NCBI GenBank assembly: GCA_017470245.1
Contig: JAFUEV010000060.1
Coordinates: 91,422-155,421 of the forward strand
From: a bacterium
Lineage (GTDB): Bacteria; Cyanobacteriota; Vampirovibrionia; Gastranaerophilales; Gastranaerophilaceae
Direction: 5' to 3'
Length of the DNA: 64,000 nucleotides
This document shows positions 25,208 to 39,500 of the stretch, in pieces; positions within the stretch are counted from its first letter, which is position 1, and each line of letters starts with the position of its first letter. Position numbers and translations under genes: made by a program. The notes under the pieces are model-generated. The model was given only the letters and a program-made list of their open reading frames with translations, was not told the origin of the DNA and made no database searches.

Positions 25208-26014
25208 TTATTTAAATATATTTTTCTTAATTAATTCTAATTTTTCAGGACTAAGTTTTGTTTGAGTTTCAATAAAATTATTTTTATTATAAGGTGTATT
25301 TCGTTTTTCAAGTTCTAAGTATAATTGTTCTTTTATTCTAATATTATTACAACTTAGCCAATGAAACATTACGTCATTGACATATTTTGTTGAATCAATA
25401 TATAATTCATCATTTTCTATATGGCAAATATAATTATCATTCTTTTTGTCTAATGCTTCATATAAAGAATCATAGGTCATAATATATGAATTACGAGGAA
25501 ATATAGAACGGAATTTATCTTTGAATTTAGAATTATACAATGTTTCACGTCTTCCTATAACAAGAATATATTTAAAGTTGCAAGGATTATGGAAAAAATT
25601 CGGATTAAAACTCATAAGTTCTTTTATTACTTTATTTTGCTTAAAAGCCAATTTATTTTCTTCAATTGAAAAATATGCATTCCAATCCTGAATTTGTGAT
25701 ATTCCTACATTTAAATCTCTTGTAATAGTTCCATCGTTATTAAAAAATTTTGAATCCGGCTTTTCAAGTTCTATAAAAACAATATTCCATTCAGCTGAAC
25801 TTTTAGACAAAAAACAGAAATCTGATATATGCGATGTTCCTAATTGCAATTTCTTAAAAATAAGAGAAAAATGGACAAAATGATTTAATTCAAAGGGTTT
25901 TGTTGGTATTAAAATTGGATGTTCCTCTAAAAATTTCTGGTATATGGATTCGTTCTCATTCTTCTCAAGAAGTTTTATGTATTCCTGTTTTAAATCAAGT
26001 AATTCTTTTTCCAT
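25208..26014 (-). CDS. sduA: Shedu anti-phage nuclease SduA (DUF4263)
   Basis: 268 residues, a small Shedu. The N-terminal FLEEHPILIP block, then SDFCFLSK (catalytic Asp), WNIVFIELEKPDSKFF (Glu-x-Glu-Lys), a conserved QIQDWNAYF, VIGRRETL and MTYDSLYEAL are the usual order of the DUF4263 domain. Known Shedu proteins are single-gene nickases that protect against phage. No N-terminal sensor domain is added. It ends 73 bases before the Cap4-type gene, on the same strand, so it may be an independent neighbour or lead gene of the cluster. Confidence 0.87.
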   Translation of the reverse strand: MEKELLDLKQEYIKLLEKNENESIYQKFLEEHPILIPTKPFELNHFVHFSLIFKKLQLGTSHISDFCFLSKSSAEWNIVFIELEKPDSKFFNNDGTITRDLNVGISQIQDWNAYFSIEENKLAFKQNKVIKELMSFNPNFFHNPCNFKYILVIGRRETLYNSKFKDKFRSIFPRNSYIMTYDSLYEALDKKNDNYICHIENDELYIDSTKYVNDVMFHWLSCNNIRIKEQLYLELEKRNTPYNKNNFIETQTKLSPEKLELIKKNIFK

Positions 26015-26240
26015 ATTATTTCTCCATTAATTTATATACCAAAACTTACCTTTATCAGTAAAGAAAAGGATATTTTATCTCTTGTTTATAGTATTTTTAC
26101 GAATCTATTAATATAATAATTTATTTTTATTAAACTGTAAATTAAAAATTTATTTACAATTTGAAAAGATATGAAGAAATATAAAGTAAAAGAGAAAATA
26201 AAAAATTCCAATTTTATTCTCTTTCAGGTTAAGTTTTTTG

Positions 26241-26326
26241 TCAATTAGCCACATGGGTAATTGATAGTATAAGTTCAAAAATTATAGAATGTTTTATATT
26301 CATAATTATAACTTGAAAAAGTTATA
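26241..26326. promoter_or_regulatory. Two hairpins in the 412-bp leader region of the Kelch/RTX unit
   Basis: The region 26015-26426 holds no gene. TCAATTA (26241-26247) pairs with TAATTGA (26258-26264), continued by CC/GG around ACAT. TATAACTT (26307-26314) pairs perfectly with AAGTTATA (26319-26326) over a GAAA loop. Both precede the strong palindrome at 26371. Elsewhere the region is AT-rich with no clear -35 box. Confidence 0.5.
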
Positions 26327-26370
26327 GAAATGAGGATATGGAGTATATAAAGGTAGTTTGTGAATATAAA

Positions 26371-26403
26371 TAGTGCATGCACCGTAATACGGTGCATGCA
26401 CTA
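26371..26403 (+). promoter_or_regulatory. 15-bp perfect palindrome just upstream of the Kelch gene
   Basis: The left arm 26371-26385 (TAGTGCATGCACCGT) pairs perfectly with 26389-26403 over a 3-nt loop (AAT). It is followed by ACTTGTTTTAT and lies about ten bases before AAGAGGTG, the ribosome site of the next gene. The arms also contain the internal palindrome GTGCATGCAC. It may be an attenuator or terminator, an mRNA stabiliser or a protein-binding site. Confidence 0.7.
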
Positions 26404-26426
26404 CTTGTTTTATAAGAGGTGAAATT

Positions 26427-27551
26427 ATGATTTTTAAGAAAAGAATAATTCTATTAATTTTTGTATTTATCTTTTTAAATATTTTTTCAATTATGCAAGC
26501 TAAAGGTAAAAACAATGAAATGTTTGAATGTATTGGGGAAATGATTGTACCAAGATATTCTCATTCAGCTATTTTATTTGATAATGATAAAATTTTTATT
26601 GCAGGTGGAAGAAATAGGACTAAATTAGGCGGAGATAATATTTTATCAAGTACTGAAATTTTTAATATTAAAACTGGTAAATCATTGATTGGTCCCAATT
26701 TATATTATGCAAATGATAATCCTTTTTTATATTTATTATGCAATGGAAATATTTTGATTATTACTTCTCCAAATAGTGGATATCTTCACAAAATAGAAAT
26801 ATATGATCCGAACACAAATTCAATTTGTGAATCTTATACCTTGGATATACCATATTCTTCGTTTCGGAATTATGATGCAAACGCATTACAATTAAATAAT
26901 GATGAAATATTTATAATACAAGGCTCTCATTGGGGTATTGGCAAAGATGGCTTTATATATAATATGAAAACAAAAAAAGTATATAAACCCGACAATATAA
27001 TATACGAAAAAATAAAAGAGAAAATAAATAGGCTCCCTCAATGTTCTTTAAAAAATGAAAACAAACAAAATACATATAATAAAGGGGATATTTTAAATAT
27101 ACCATATGATTATATGAAACTTAACTATGCAGGATACCATAATCTAAAAGGTTTTATACTAATTAAAGATCTTTCAAAAATTGTTTACTTTTTAAAAGAT
27201 TGTATTAGTGTCTTTGATATTAAAAAAGGATTATTTAATGATTTAATCTGTTTTAACGGTGAAATTTTTTATGGTAATGATTTCCATCGGTTTTATCCTT
27301 TAAACAGTAATGAAATCTTAATTGTAAGATATCATTATCCTGCACCGTATGAAAATCTTTCTGTTTTAAATATAAAGAATAAAAAAATAAAAGATTTATG
27401 TTCCCATACACCAAATCGTTGGGGAGCTCGGGTTCAGGATAATGATGGAAATTTATTTTATATTGGCGGAAATAAACTTAATGAATGGACACGAAATAGT
27501 TCTGAAACGAAAAAGATATATGTGTTAAAACTAAATAAGGAGGAAGAATAA
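26427..27551 (+). CDS. Secreted Kelch-like beta-propeller protein
   Basis: 374 residues. A hydrophobic signal segment (IILLIFVFIFLNIFSIM) with a cleavage-like MQA at ~25 directs export. The mature part has Kelch-type strands: PRYSHSAILFDNDKIFIAGGRN near residue 40, a GTEIFN-like strand, and a closing copy GARVQDNDGNLFYIGGNKLNEW near residue 345. It stops directly before the ATG of the giant gene, whose ribosome site (AAGGAGGAAG) lies in its last codons, so they are co-transcribed. It may be a surface or periplasmic partner of the giant protein. The middle repeats are weak, so blade count is unknown. Confidence 0.72.
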   Translation: MIFKKRIILLIFVFIFLNIFSIMQAKGKNNEMFECIGEMIVPRYSHSAILFDNDKIFIAGGRNRTKLGGDNILSSTEIFNIKTGKSLIGPNLYYANDNPFLYLLCNGNILIITSPNSGYLHKIEIYDPNTNSICESYTLDIPYSSFRNYDANALQLNNDEIFIIQGSHWGIGKDGFIYNMKTKKVYKPDNIIYEKIKEKINRLPQCSLKNENKQNTYNKGDILNIPYDYMKLNYAGYHNLKGFILIKDLSKIVYFLKDCISVFDIKKGLFNDLICFNGEIFYGNDFHRFYPLNSNEILIVRYHYPAPYENLSVLNIKNKKIKDLCSHTPNRWGARVQDNDGNLFYIGGNKLNEWTRNSSETKKIYVLKLNKEEE

Positions 27552-30500
27552 ATGAGTTCAGATATTACAACTAAAAGATTAGCTGCCTTTTTCGCAGATC
27601 AAGCATATCACATTCCCTCCAATAATACAGTTTCTTATAATAATCAAACTTGGGTAAGAATTGCTGAATCACATAATATAGATGGATTTGGTTTTGATGG
27701 TGATGTTTATTATAATGAAGATTCAAAGCAAATGATAGTTGCATTAAGAGGAACAGAATTTACTCTGGATGAGGATGGATATTTAGATTTTATAAAAACG
27801 GATATCCAAGATTTTGGATTTAATAAGGAGCCTAAACAATATACAGCTGCAAAAAATTTATTAGATTCAGCAATATCAATATTACAAAAGGGAAATTATA
27901 GTGATTTATCAACAAATCAAAATATAGCTATAGATACAACAAATGCTAATTTAATGATAGTAGGGCATTCATTGGGTGGAGGATTAGCTCAGTTATTGGG
28001 CTCCCAAATAGAATATAGCCAATATCATGTAGAAACATTTAATGCAATTGGTGTCAAGCAAATGGTTGATAATCTTTCTAAAAAGGGATTTAACTTTTCT
28101 GGAAATTATTGCAATATAGAAAATAATGTTATTTCAAGAGATTTTGTATCAACAATATATAATCATCTTGGTCCGGCAATAGTATATAAACCATCAGAAG
28201 AAAATCAATTAAATATATCCGATTATTTACCATTACGATTTTATAAAGATGATAATTCAAATGTTCAAATGGAAATATTTTCTGCGGTACAAAAAATGTT
28301 AAAAGGTCACACTATAGCAAATTTTACTGACGAAACTTCTTTTATTCCAGAAAATAGCAAGTTTACTTATCAAACATTATGTTCTATTTTAAAGACAATA
28401 AAAGGCGGTGTTGTTTTAGAAGAGGTAATTGCACCTATTCTAACTCCCTTAATATTGGTTGGATTTGGTGTTGCATATTCAGGTAATAAATTATTAGACA
28501 AAATATTTCGAACTAATAGAGGCGAAGCTACTGGCTATGCAGCAGGAATTATTGAAAATAATACAGTATTGCAAGGATATATATCAGTATTAAAAGATAT
28601 ACCTGATGAATATGATGATGTATGTCAAATATTTGTTGATAATGATTTCAAATTTGTGGCAGAAACAATTGACCAAAATAATAATATTGTATTCTATATA
28701 TACAATAACGAAATTAATGCGACAGAATTGGACAATATTGTAGATAACTCCATATATTTTGAAGCATATAATAATGGACAGGAAATAATATATAATAAAA
28801 TAAAAGCTGAACGTACTTTATATATTTTTCAGGATGAAAATTATTTAGTAGATGATATAAAAAATCTAATTAATAATTCTAATAGCATAGACATTGCAAT
28901 TTTAAACGAGGATTATTATGGAAATTCAACTATCATTGGTGATATTAATAAAAATATGATTGACGGAGGTATCGGAAACGATACTGTATATGCAGGAAAT
29001 GGAAATGATGTTATTCTCGGTAATGAAGGTGAAGATGAAATACATGGAGAAGCTGGCAATGATGTATTAATTGCAGGTTCTGTACAAATTGCTGATGGTT
29101 TAACAGAAATACCATATGATACACTAAAAAATTTAATAAATTCGAAAGACAGAATAAGAACAGTAATAAATTATGAAAGCGAAAATGGTTCTGCATCAAA
29201 GTTATATGGTGAAGAAGGTGATGACCTATTAATAGGTGATAAAGGCAATGATACCCTTGATGGCGGCATTGGAAATGACTATATATATGGTGGCAATGGA
29301 AATGATGTACTTCAAGGGAATGATAATAATGACTATTTAAACGGTAACGAAGGCACTGATACTATAAACGGCGGAAGCGGAAATGATATTCTTGTCGGCG
29401 GTGAAGGTTATGATGAATTATATGGTGGTGAAAATAATGATGTATTAATCGCAGGAAATCATAAAAATGTCCCTGTAATTACATTACAAAAATTGCTTGA
29501 AAGAAGAGGGAGTGTAAATCCATCAGAATTTCAAAGTACTCAGGGCATAAGTTCTGTGTTATATGGCAATGCCGGAAATGATTTGCTAATTGGTGATAAA
29601 GGAAGTGATACTCTATATGGTGGTGCAGATGATGACTACTTATATGGTGGCAAAGGTAATGACTATCTGAGCGGTGGTGACGGCTATGATGTATATAAAT
29701 TATTTTCAGGTGACGGATATAACACCATATATGATTCCGATAAAGCAGGACGTATAGAAGTTGACGGATATACATTAAGAGGAGCAACTAAAAAAAGAAG
29801 TGAAGGTGGAAGAATATGGCGAGATGTTCGTGGTAATACTTATTTTTGGGCTGCAAACAGTGATGTCGTAATAATAAACGGGAATACAAGAGTATTAAAT
29901 TTTGAAAACGGAAAAACATTAGGAATAACTCTTCGTGTAATAGATGATGAAGAGGAGGAAGAAGAACCGACTAATCCTGATGAACCGGGAGATGATACCC
30001 CTACTGAACCTACAAACCCTGATGATCCCGAAAATCCTGTAACACCGGGAGATGAACCTGAGAATCCTGAAAACGATGAAGAAGAACCTACACCTTCAAA
30101 TGAAGAAGAAATTCGTCCTCCTAAAATAGGACCTAAATTTAGGCAAGCCGAAGATAGTCCCGGCACACCTTCTGACCCAATTATTTTAGATTTGGATGGA
30201 AACGGTATTCAAATATCAGAAAAAAGCAAATACTTTGACCATGGGAATGACGGTTTTGCAGAATCATCGTCTTGGGTTAGCGGTAATGACGGTATTTTGG
30301 CTGTTGATAATAACAATAATAATAGAATAGATAACGGAACGGAATTATTAACTCACGATTCATTGACAGAATTTGATACTAATGAAGACGGTATTATTGA
30401 TGCAAATGATACGGATTTTGAAAGAATAAAAGTTCTAAAAGCAAACGGAAGCCTTCAATCCTTACAAGATGCAGGAGTTGAATTTATAAGTTTAAATACC

Positions 30501-33500
30501 AAAGCTGCACATATCGGATATTATGAAGGAAGTTATCAATTTGCAAAAGGTAAATTTACAACAACTGATGGGCAAGAATGTGAATATGGTGAATTAAATC
30601 TTCAAACAGACCCTGAAAATGCATTAGATTTAAACATAGTTTATCCTACAAGTTATAAAACATTACCTGAAATTGACAATATGGGTAAATCATATTCTTT
30701 AAGACACGCTATGTATCTTGACTCAACAGAAACATTAAAAACACTTGTTGAATCGTTTGTTTCAGAAACTGATGATGATGTAAGAATGAACCTCGTTGAC
30801 CAAATACTTGAACAATGGGCAGGTGCAACAGAAGTAGTAGAAGGTTCAAGAGGTCAATATGCAGACGCAAAACAACTTGCAATATTGGAAGTATTTATGG
30901 GGACTGAATTCTATTCTCAACACGAAGGAGAGGCAGAACCATCAAATCCTAACCTTGAAGCAAGCCAATATCTTGCAACAGCCTATGCAAGATTAAAGAC
31001 ATATATTTATGCAGAACTAATGTCGCAGACACATCTTGATTCTATTATGCAAAATCTCAAACTCTTACCTAATGAACAAGGAAAATTGGCTTTTGATTTA
31101 AGTGACATAGTCAGTATATTACAAGATGAAATGGAAGTAGATGCTGTCGCTGCAAGACAAAAAGTATATGAAGTTGCAAAAGTAATTAAAGGTTTAGGGT
31201 ACGATGTAAAATCAAACTTCTTTGACCCCAAAGATGATAATTGTTTCTATACGACATTTACAGAAAACGATAGAGAACTTAAATGGCTTATTGATACTAT
31301 TTCAAAAGTTCCATATACAGATAATATTGGTGATGGTGAATGTACATCAGCAGATGATGCAATGAGAGCAAATCGTGGTGAAAGTGCATTCTTCCACGCA
31401 TTAAGAGGCGATGACGTTATTTATGGTGACAGCCAATCTGACGGTTTTGCTGCTTGTAGCGGTGATGACCTTCTTGACGGCGGAGATGGTGATGACAACC
31501 TTGACGCCCATGGTGGAAATGACACCGTATTTGGAGGAAAAGGTAATGATACCATTAATCCGTCTGATGGCGATGATGTAATATTCGGTGGTAGCGGTAA
31601 CGATGTAATTTATCCTGATGGTAATGAAAGCGAAGGATACAACAATTATGGCAGAGATATTATAAGAGGCGGTACAGGAAACGATACAATTCACAGCTTC
31701 TCAGGAGATGATACTTTCATATTTAACCTTGGAGACGGTAAAGATGTTGTTTTTGAAAAACAGGGTGTAGACACATTATACTTTGGCGAAGATATTTCTT
31801 GGGAAGACCTCGAATTTGAACAAGTTGGAAATGATATGGTTATCAGCATTACGGATACTGAAGACCAAATAACAGTAAAGAACTGGTTTGTTCAAGATAA
31901 TGACGGGGTTTACAGATATGATAACCGTAAGATAGAAATCTTTGAATTCGCAGACGGTTCTAAACACTATAAAGACGAAATACTTGTTGGTGATAATACA
32001 GAAGCCGTTACTTATGATATGGATGACATTGGTGATGACCTTAACCTTTCAAACGGCTATAAAAATATTGTTAATTTAAAAGAAGGTTGGAATCACATTT
32101 TTGTCGGAAAAGATACTACCAATACTTTTGTATTTGACAGACAGGGTATAGATTTATGCATTGAAAATTCAACATACAAAGATTCCATAATATTCGGAGA
32201 AGGTATAACATTGGCAAAAACTTTCTTTGCCTTTAATGAAAATGATTTAGAAGTATGGTTTGAAGATTATGACGGGCATATATCTATAACATATGGTGAT
32301 GATTACCTTGAAACATTTGTATTTAATGACGGTACTGTATTGCTTGATGTATATGACCACTTGCAAAGAGTTTCAACATACTACGATTACATCATGAATG
32401 ATGATAAAATGGATGATGTAACTCTGCTCGGTTATTATAGCAATATGGTAATAGGTAATAACAAAGATAATAATATCTATGGCAATTACGGTAATACTAC
32501 ATTTGAAGGTGGCAGAGGTAACGATAACCTATATAGTTACAATGGCGGTAATGATGAATATGTCTATAACTTAGGTGATGGTGATGACAGAATTACCGAT
32601 TTGGGTGGTATAGACACTATCAGATTCGGTGAAGGCATTACTACGGAGAATGTAACCTTCTTAAGAAATTTTGAAGATGATTCTCTTGAAATATTTATTA
32701 ATACTGATGAAGGTGGAAATATAAAAATTGAAAACTTCTTCGGTGAAGGCAATAATAACAAGATTGAATACTTTGAATTTGCTGATGGAACTACATTTGA
32801 AACTATTGATAACCATATTAATGCTTTAGGTTCAACAGATAATAATGATTTAGTCTTACCTGAAGGTATAAGAGAAGGTCATTTAAGAGGCGAAGGTCAT
32901 ATATCCAATACAGGTAATGATATGGATAACTGGCTTGGAGGTAATTCCGGCGATAACAGATTCTATGCAGGTGAAGGTGATGACGCAATGTGGGATGATA
33001 ATTCATCCAACGACCGTTATTACTACAATGTCGGTGATGGCAACGATAATATAGGTGATACATCAGGCATTGATGCAATTATCTTTGGAGCAGGAATTAC
33101 AAAACAGAATATTCGTTTTGAAAAACAACCTGATAACTTATTCATATACTTTGACGGTATAGAAGGTTCTATTTGTATAAATGAATACTTTAATGACGAT
33201 AACAGAAAAATAGAACTGTTTAAATTTGCAGATGGAAGTATTATTGATGATATTACACCATACATTTCCGATATCGCCACAAGAGATGAAGATATTATAC
33301 TCACAGGCAATCAAGAAAATGCATCCGTTTGGGATGGCGGTGAAGTAAGTATAACAGGAAATAATCTGCACAATAGGTTATATGGCAGTTGGGGTAATAA
33401 TACTATTCAGGGGGCAGGCGGTAATGACTATATCCAAGATGAAAACGGCGATGATGTATATATCTATAATGTCGGAGACGGAGATGATGAAATCTTTGAT

Positions 33501-36500
33501 ATGGGTGGATATGATAAGATTCAATTCGGACAGGGCATTACACCACAAAATATAATATTTACTCAAAACTTAAATGACTTAATTATTACATTTGATAATA
33601 TAGATGGTTCTATCAAAATAGACAATTACTTTAATCCTGATACAATAGAAGAATTTGAATTCTATGATGAAACAGTTATTACAGATATTACACCGTATCT
33701 AAATTGTCAAGTTACTGATTCAGACTATACTATGACTAATGTTGATGTAATTGATGATGTCAGAGTTATTAGTGAAGAAGCTGTCTCTGTTGAAGGAAAT
33801 AGCAGAGATAATATAATAATGTTCATTGACACCAATGGTGAAGATGGAAATCAGGCACAAGGTAATGGCGGCAATGATACAATAATAGATAATGCAGGAA
33901 CAAATACAACATATGTATATAATGTTGGTGACGGTAATGACAGAATAATAGATAATGGCGGTACTGATAAGATAACCTTTGGAACAGGAATTACTACTAA
34001 TAATATAAGATTTATCAGAGATGAAAACTATTTGGTAATTCAATTTGATGGTATTAGTGGTTCTATTATTATAGATAATTACTTCGGCGATGAAAATAAT
34101 ACTGTTGAGACATTTGAATTTTCTGATAATTCACAAATTACTGATATTTCAGAATTATATACAGAAGCAGTAGCACCTATTGTTCCTCGTGTTCAAGGTT
34201 ATGATTCTACTAATATAAGAAATATTGTTGATAATTATCAAGGAAGTGTTGTTCTTGACGAAAATGATATTAACACCACAATTACGGGTACAGGAAATGC
34301 ATATGTCCTCGGTAATGAAGATGATAATATTATTGTTGGAAATTCAGGTAACAATACATACGCAGGTGGCGGTGGAGACGATATAATAACCGACACATTA
34401 GGCGGTAATGATACATATTTATATAATTACAATAATGGAAATGATGTAATAACTGATTCAAACGGTATTGATACCGTAAAATTCGGTCGTGACATTCACA
34501 CTTATGATTTAAGATTTGAACAAATAGAAAAGAATCTTGTTATTTCATTTAGAGATGAAGGCAGAGAAGGAAGCCTCACAATCAATAATTACTTCCTAAA
34601 TGATACTTCAAAAATTGAAAACTTTGTATTTGATGACGGTACTGTAATAACTGATATTTCAGGTTGGTTAGCAGGAATTACTACATATGAAAACTATACA
34701 ATGCAATCAACCGAATGGTTTGAAACGGTAAGAATCGGAGGAAATGACAGTTTATCCGTTACGGGTAATTCTTGGGATAATAAATTCATCGGTAACGGCG
34801 GAGATAATACATTCCAAGGTAATGGCGGTGATGATACACTTATAGACCACGCAGGTGGAAATGACACTTATATCTATAACCTTGGAGACGGAAACGATGT
34901 TATTGATGATATTGGAGGTCTTGATACCATCAGATTCGGTGAAGGAATTACAACAGATAACCTCGCATTTATGAAAACCTCAACTGACTTAAATATATGG
35001 TTTCATAATCTCGAAGGCGGCTTAACAATAAAAGATTATTATACAAATCCTGCTAAGCAAATTGAAAGATTTGAACTGTATGATGGTACTGTAATTACCG
35101 ATGTAGAAAGCCATATAACCGCTATCGGCTCAGAGCAAAGTATTGTTCTTCCTAATGGTGTTTCACAGGCTCATTTATGGGGTGACGGTGATACATCTGT
35201 AGTCGGCAATTCCGAAGACAACTGGATTGGCGGTAATAGTGGAGATAACACAATTACAGGCGGACTGGGTGATGATTATATTAACTCTGAACAAGGCGGC
35301 AATGATACATTCATATATAACCTCGGAGATGGTCACGACCATATTCTTGAATATGAAGGTTACGATATAATCCAGTTTGGACAGGGTATTGCACAAAATA
35401 ATCTTCGTTTTATTAGAAATGAAGGTGATTTATTAATCAATTTTGTTGATAATAACGGCGATGATATAGACGGAAGCATTAGAGTTGAAGGATACTTCTA
35501 TGATTGGAACAGACAGATAGAAGAAATACAATTTGCAGATGGTTCTTCAATAAGAAATATAGAAAGCAAAGTTACAATTCTTGCCGGAGAAAATGATATA
35601 AATAATGATGGAAACTACCAAGAAATAAGAGCTTGGGGTGACGGTAATATTAAAATTACAGGTTCTTATGCAAGCGAACTTATACAAGGTAATTCAGGAA
35701 ATAATACATATGACCCGCAAGGCGGTAACGATACAATTTCTGATATTAATGGCGGCGATGATACATACATATACAAGCACGATTCAGAAAATAAATATAT
35801 TACTGATATAGGCGGATTTGATAAGATTAAACTCGGTGATGGTCTTGATATTTACAATACAAGATTTATCCGTAAAAATGACGATTTAGCTTTATACTTC
35901 CCGAATCAAAGTAATGTATGTATCCAAATTTCCGACTACTTTACGGATAATGACCATAAGATTGAAAGGTTTGAATTCGCTGACGAAACTGTTATTACCG
36001 ATGTTACAAACTATATAACAGGTACTGTTGAAACAAGTGATGTTCAAATGCAAAACAATTATACATATGTATATTTGGAAGGAAATTCTGATGTTACGGT
36101 AACAGGTAATAACCTAAATAACGAAATTTACGGAAATTCAGGTGATAATACATATATTGCAGGAATCGGCGATGACCGTATTGAAGATAGGAAAGGTGGA
36201 GATGACACCTACATATATAATTTAGGTGACGGAAATGATTCTATTCTTGATATTTCCGGCAACGATACAATAAGATTCGGAAACGGTATAACTCAAGAAA
36301 ATATCAGATTCATAAACAACAGAGGCAGTCTGCAAATATTTATTGATGTTGAGAATTATGGTGGCGGAATTTGGATTGATGATTATTTCAGAGTAGAATC
36401 AAGAAAAATAGAAACAATAGAATTTGCTAACGGTACAACAATTTCTGATGTAACTCCTTATTTAAGTGGCATTACAGTAACTGATAATTACACAATTTCC

Positions 36501-39500
36501 GAAGAGTCACCTGTTACGGAAGTATATTTGAACGGCACAGGCGATTATTCACTTACAGGAAACTCAGCCGATAACCATTTTGACGGTAATGCCGGAAATA
36601 ATACATATCAAGGTGGTGAAGGAAATGACAGTTATTGGGATGACCAAGGCGGTAATGATACATATATTTATAACTTAGGTGATGGTGATGATAACATCGG
36701 TGATTATCGTGGTTATGATACTCTCCGCTTAGGTGCAGGTATAACTGCTAATATGTTGAGAATTCAAAGATGCGATAACGGTGATATGGAAATTCGCTTT
36801 GACGGTGAAGAAGGTTCAATAAGAATTCAAAACGTATTTAATGGAGATTCTGATTGGAACTTTGAAAGAATAATACTCGCTGACGAAACGGTAATTACAG
36901 ACTTTAGTCCGTATTATATCTTTGCACAACCTACACAAGATTATTCATTGCCACAGAATAATTCAATACAAGATGTATTTGTTCAGGGAGACGGTAATGT
37001 TTCAATAACTGGTAATAATTACAATAACTATATTGAAGGTGGTTCAGGAAATAATACATACCAAGCTAATGGTGGTGATGATTATATCAATGATACTAAA
37101 GGCGGCAATGATACATATATCATTAATATTGGTGATGGTAATGATACAATTCGTGATATAAGCGGATATGACAAAATTGTATTCGGTGAAGGACTTAATG
37201 TTCAAGATATGAAAGCAATGAACGGAAATAATGATAGCCTTCACATATGGTTTGATGGAGTAGACAATACAAGTTTAGTCATAGAAAACTTCTACAGTAA
37301 TCCAAATGCAGCAATTGAAAGATTCGAATTCTTTGACGGAACTGTAATTACCGATATTAGCAATTATATTAATTGTATAGCATCAGAAAGTAATATAGTT
37401 CTTCCTGAAGGATATAAAGAAGCTCATATGTGGGGTGGAAATAATATTTCCGCAACAGGTAATAGCGAAGACAATCAATTCTACGGAAACTGGGGAAATA
37501 ATACAATCCAAGGCGGAACAGGTAACGATAATATTATGGATGACCAAGGTGGTAATGATACATATATTTATAACCTCGGTGATGGTGATGATAACATTGG
37601 TGATTGCCATGGTATAGATACAATAAGACTTGGACAGGGTATTACTGCAAATATGCTCCAAATGAGAAGATGGAACGAAGATGATATGCTTCTTGATTTT
37701 GCAGGAGAAGAAGGCAGTATCTTAATACAACATTATTATAGTGATGATACAAATTGGAAGATTGAAAGAATCGTTCTTGCTGATGACACTGTAATAACAG
37801 ATTTTACACCATATATGGAAACTGTATATACTTCTACTGACTATGAATTATCGGATGAAACATACAAGAAAGATATTGTTGCAGAAGGAACTGGCAATAT
37901 TTCTCTGACTGGTAATTGGAATAATAATATTATTGAAGGTAACTCCGGCAATAACACATTCCAAGGCAATGGCGGAGATGACCGCTTATCTGATACAATC
38001 GGTGGTAATGATACATACATCCTGAATATGGGTGACGGCAACGATACTATATTGGATATTGGAGGTATCGATACTATCAGATTCGGTGAAGGCTTAAATC
38101 TTGAAAATATAAGAGTAATGAATGGTAATAATGATAGTCTTCACATATGGTTTGATGGTGTAGATAATACAGGCTTAGTCGTAGAAAACTTCTTCAGTAA
38201 TCAAAATGCAGCAATAGAAAGATTTGAATTCTTTGACGGTACTGTTGTAACAGACATCAGTAATTACATTAATTGTATTGCTTCTGAAAATAATATAGTT
38301 CTTCCTAATGGCTATGTAGATGCTCATTTATGGGGAGAAGAAAATATTACTGCAACAGGTAATAGTGGCAACAACGGTTTCCAAGGTAATTCAGGAAACA
38401 ATACATACAATGGCGGTCAAGGTGATGACGGATATTGGGATCATCAAGGAGGTAATGATACATATATTTATAACCTCGGCGATGGTTGGGATTGGCTATC
38501 CGATATGAATGGTATTGATACAATAAGATTTGGAGAAGGCATAACCGCTGATATGATAAGAATGTCAAGAGACGGAAATACGTTAAATATAAACTTCACA
38601 AATCAAGACGGCGGTATCGGTATTGAAGGTCAATTCGAAGAAAACTCGGGTTGGGGTATTGAAAGAATTGAACTTTATGATAATACCGTAATAACTGATT
38701 TCACACCTTTCTATCAATTTGTAGAAACAAATACAAACTATACCCTCTCGGAACAATCTAATAAGCCTGATGTTGTTGCTATCGGAGATGGTGATATATC
38801 CTTAACAGGTAATTCACAGAATAACTATTTACAAGGAAATTCAGGAGATAATGCATTCCAAGGTAATGCCGGAGATGATTGGTCTAAAGATTTTGAAGGC
38901 AATGATACTTATATTTACAATCTTGGAGACGGAAACGATTGGATTGATGATTATAGCGGATATGATGTTATAAGATTCGGTCAAGGAATTACAGAATCTA
39001 TGCTCCGTATGGAAGGTGATGAATGGGGTAATCTGAGAATCTACTTTGATGGAGAAGAAGGTAGTATTATGGTTGGTAATTACTTCAATGATGAAAATGC
39101 AAGTATTGAAAAAATTATTCTTTCCGATAATACTGAATTAACTGACTTTTCTCCATATATGCCTTCAGTAGATATATATGAAAATTACACATTACCTGAA
39201 AACTCACCGCACAGAGATGTTTATATCAGAGGCGAAGGTAACATATCCGTTACGGGTAACAGTAATGATAATTATATCGAAGGAAATGACGGAAACAACA
39301 CATACCAAGGTAACGGTGGTAACGATTATATCGCAGATAGAGAAGGCGGTAATGATGTATATATCTATAACATTGGTGACGGTTGGGATACTATCGAAGA
39401 TATTGGTGGTATAGATACAATCAGATTCGGTGAAGGAATTAATGTTCAAGATATGAAAGTTAAGAACAGGCTTAACAACAGTATTGATATTTCCTTTGAT

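Noticed and set aside
26371..26403. End of an insertion sequence
   Set aside because: No second copy, no transposase and no flanking duplication were found; the palindrome is close to a ribosome site and fits a leader hairpin.
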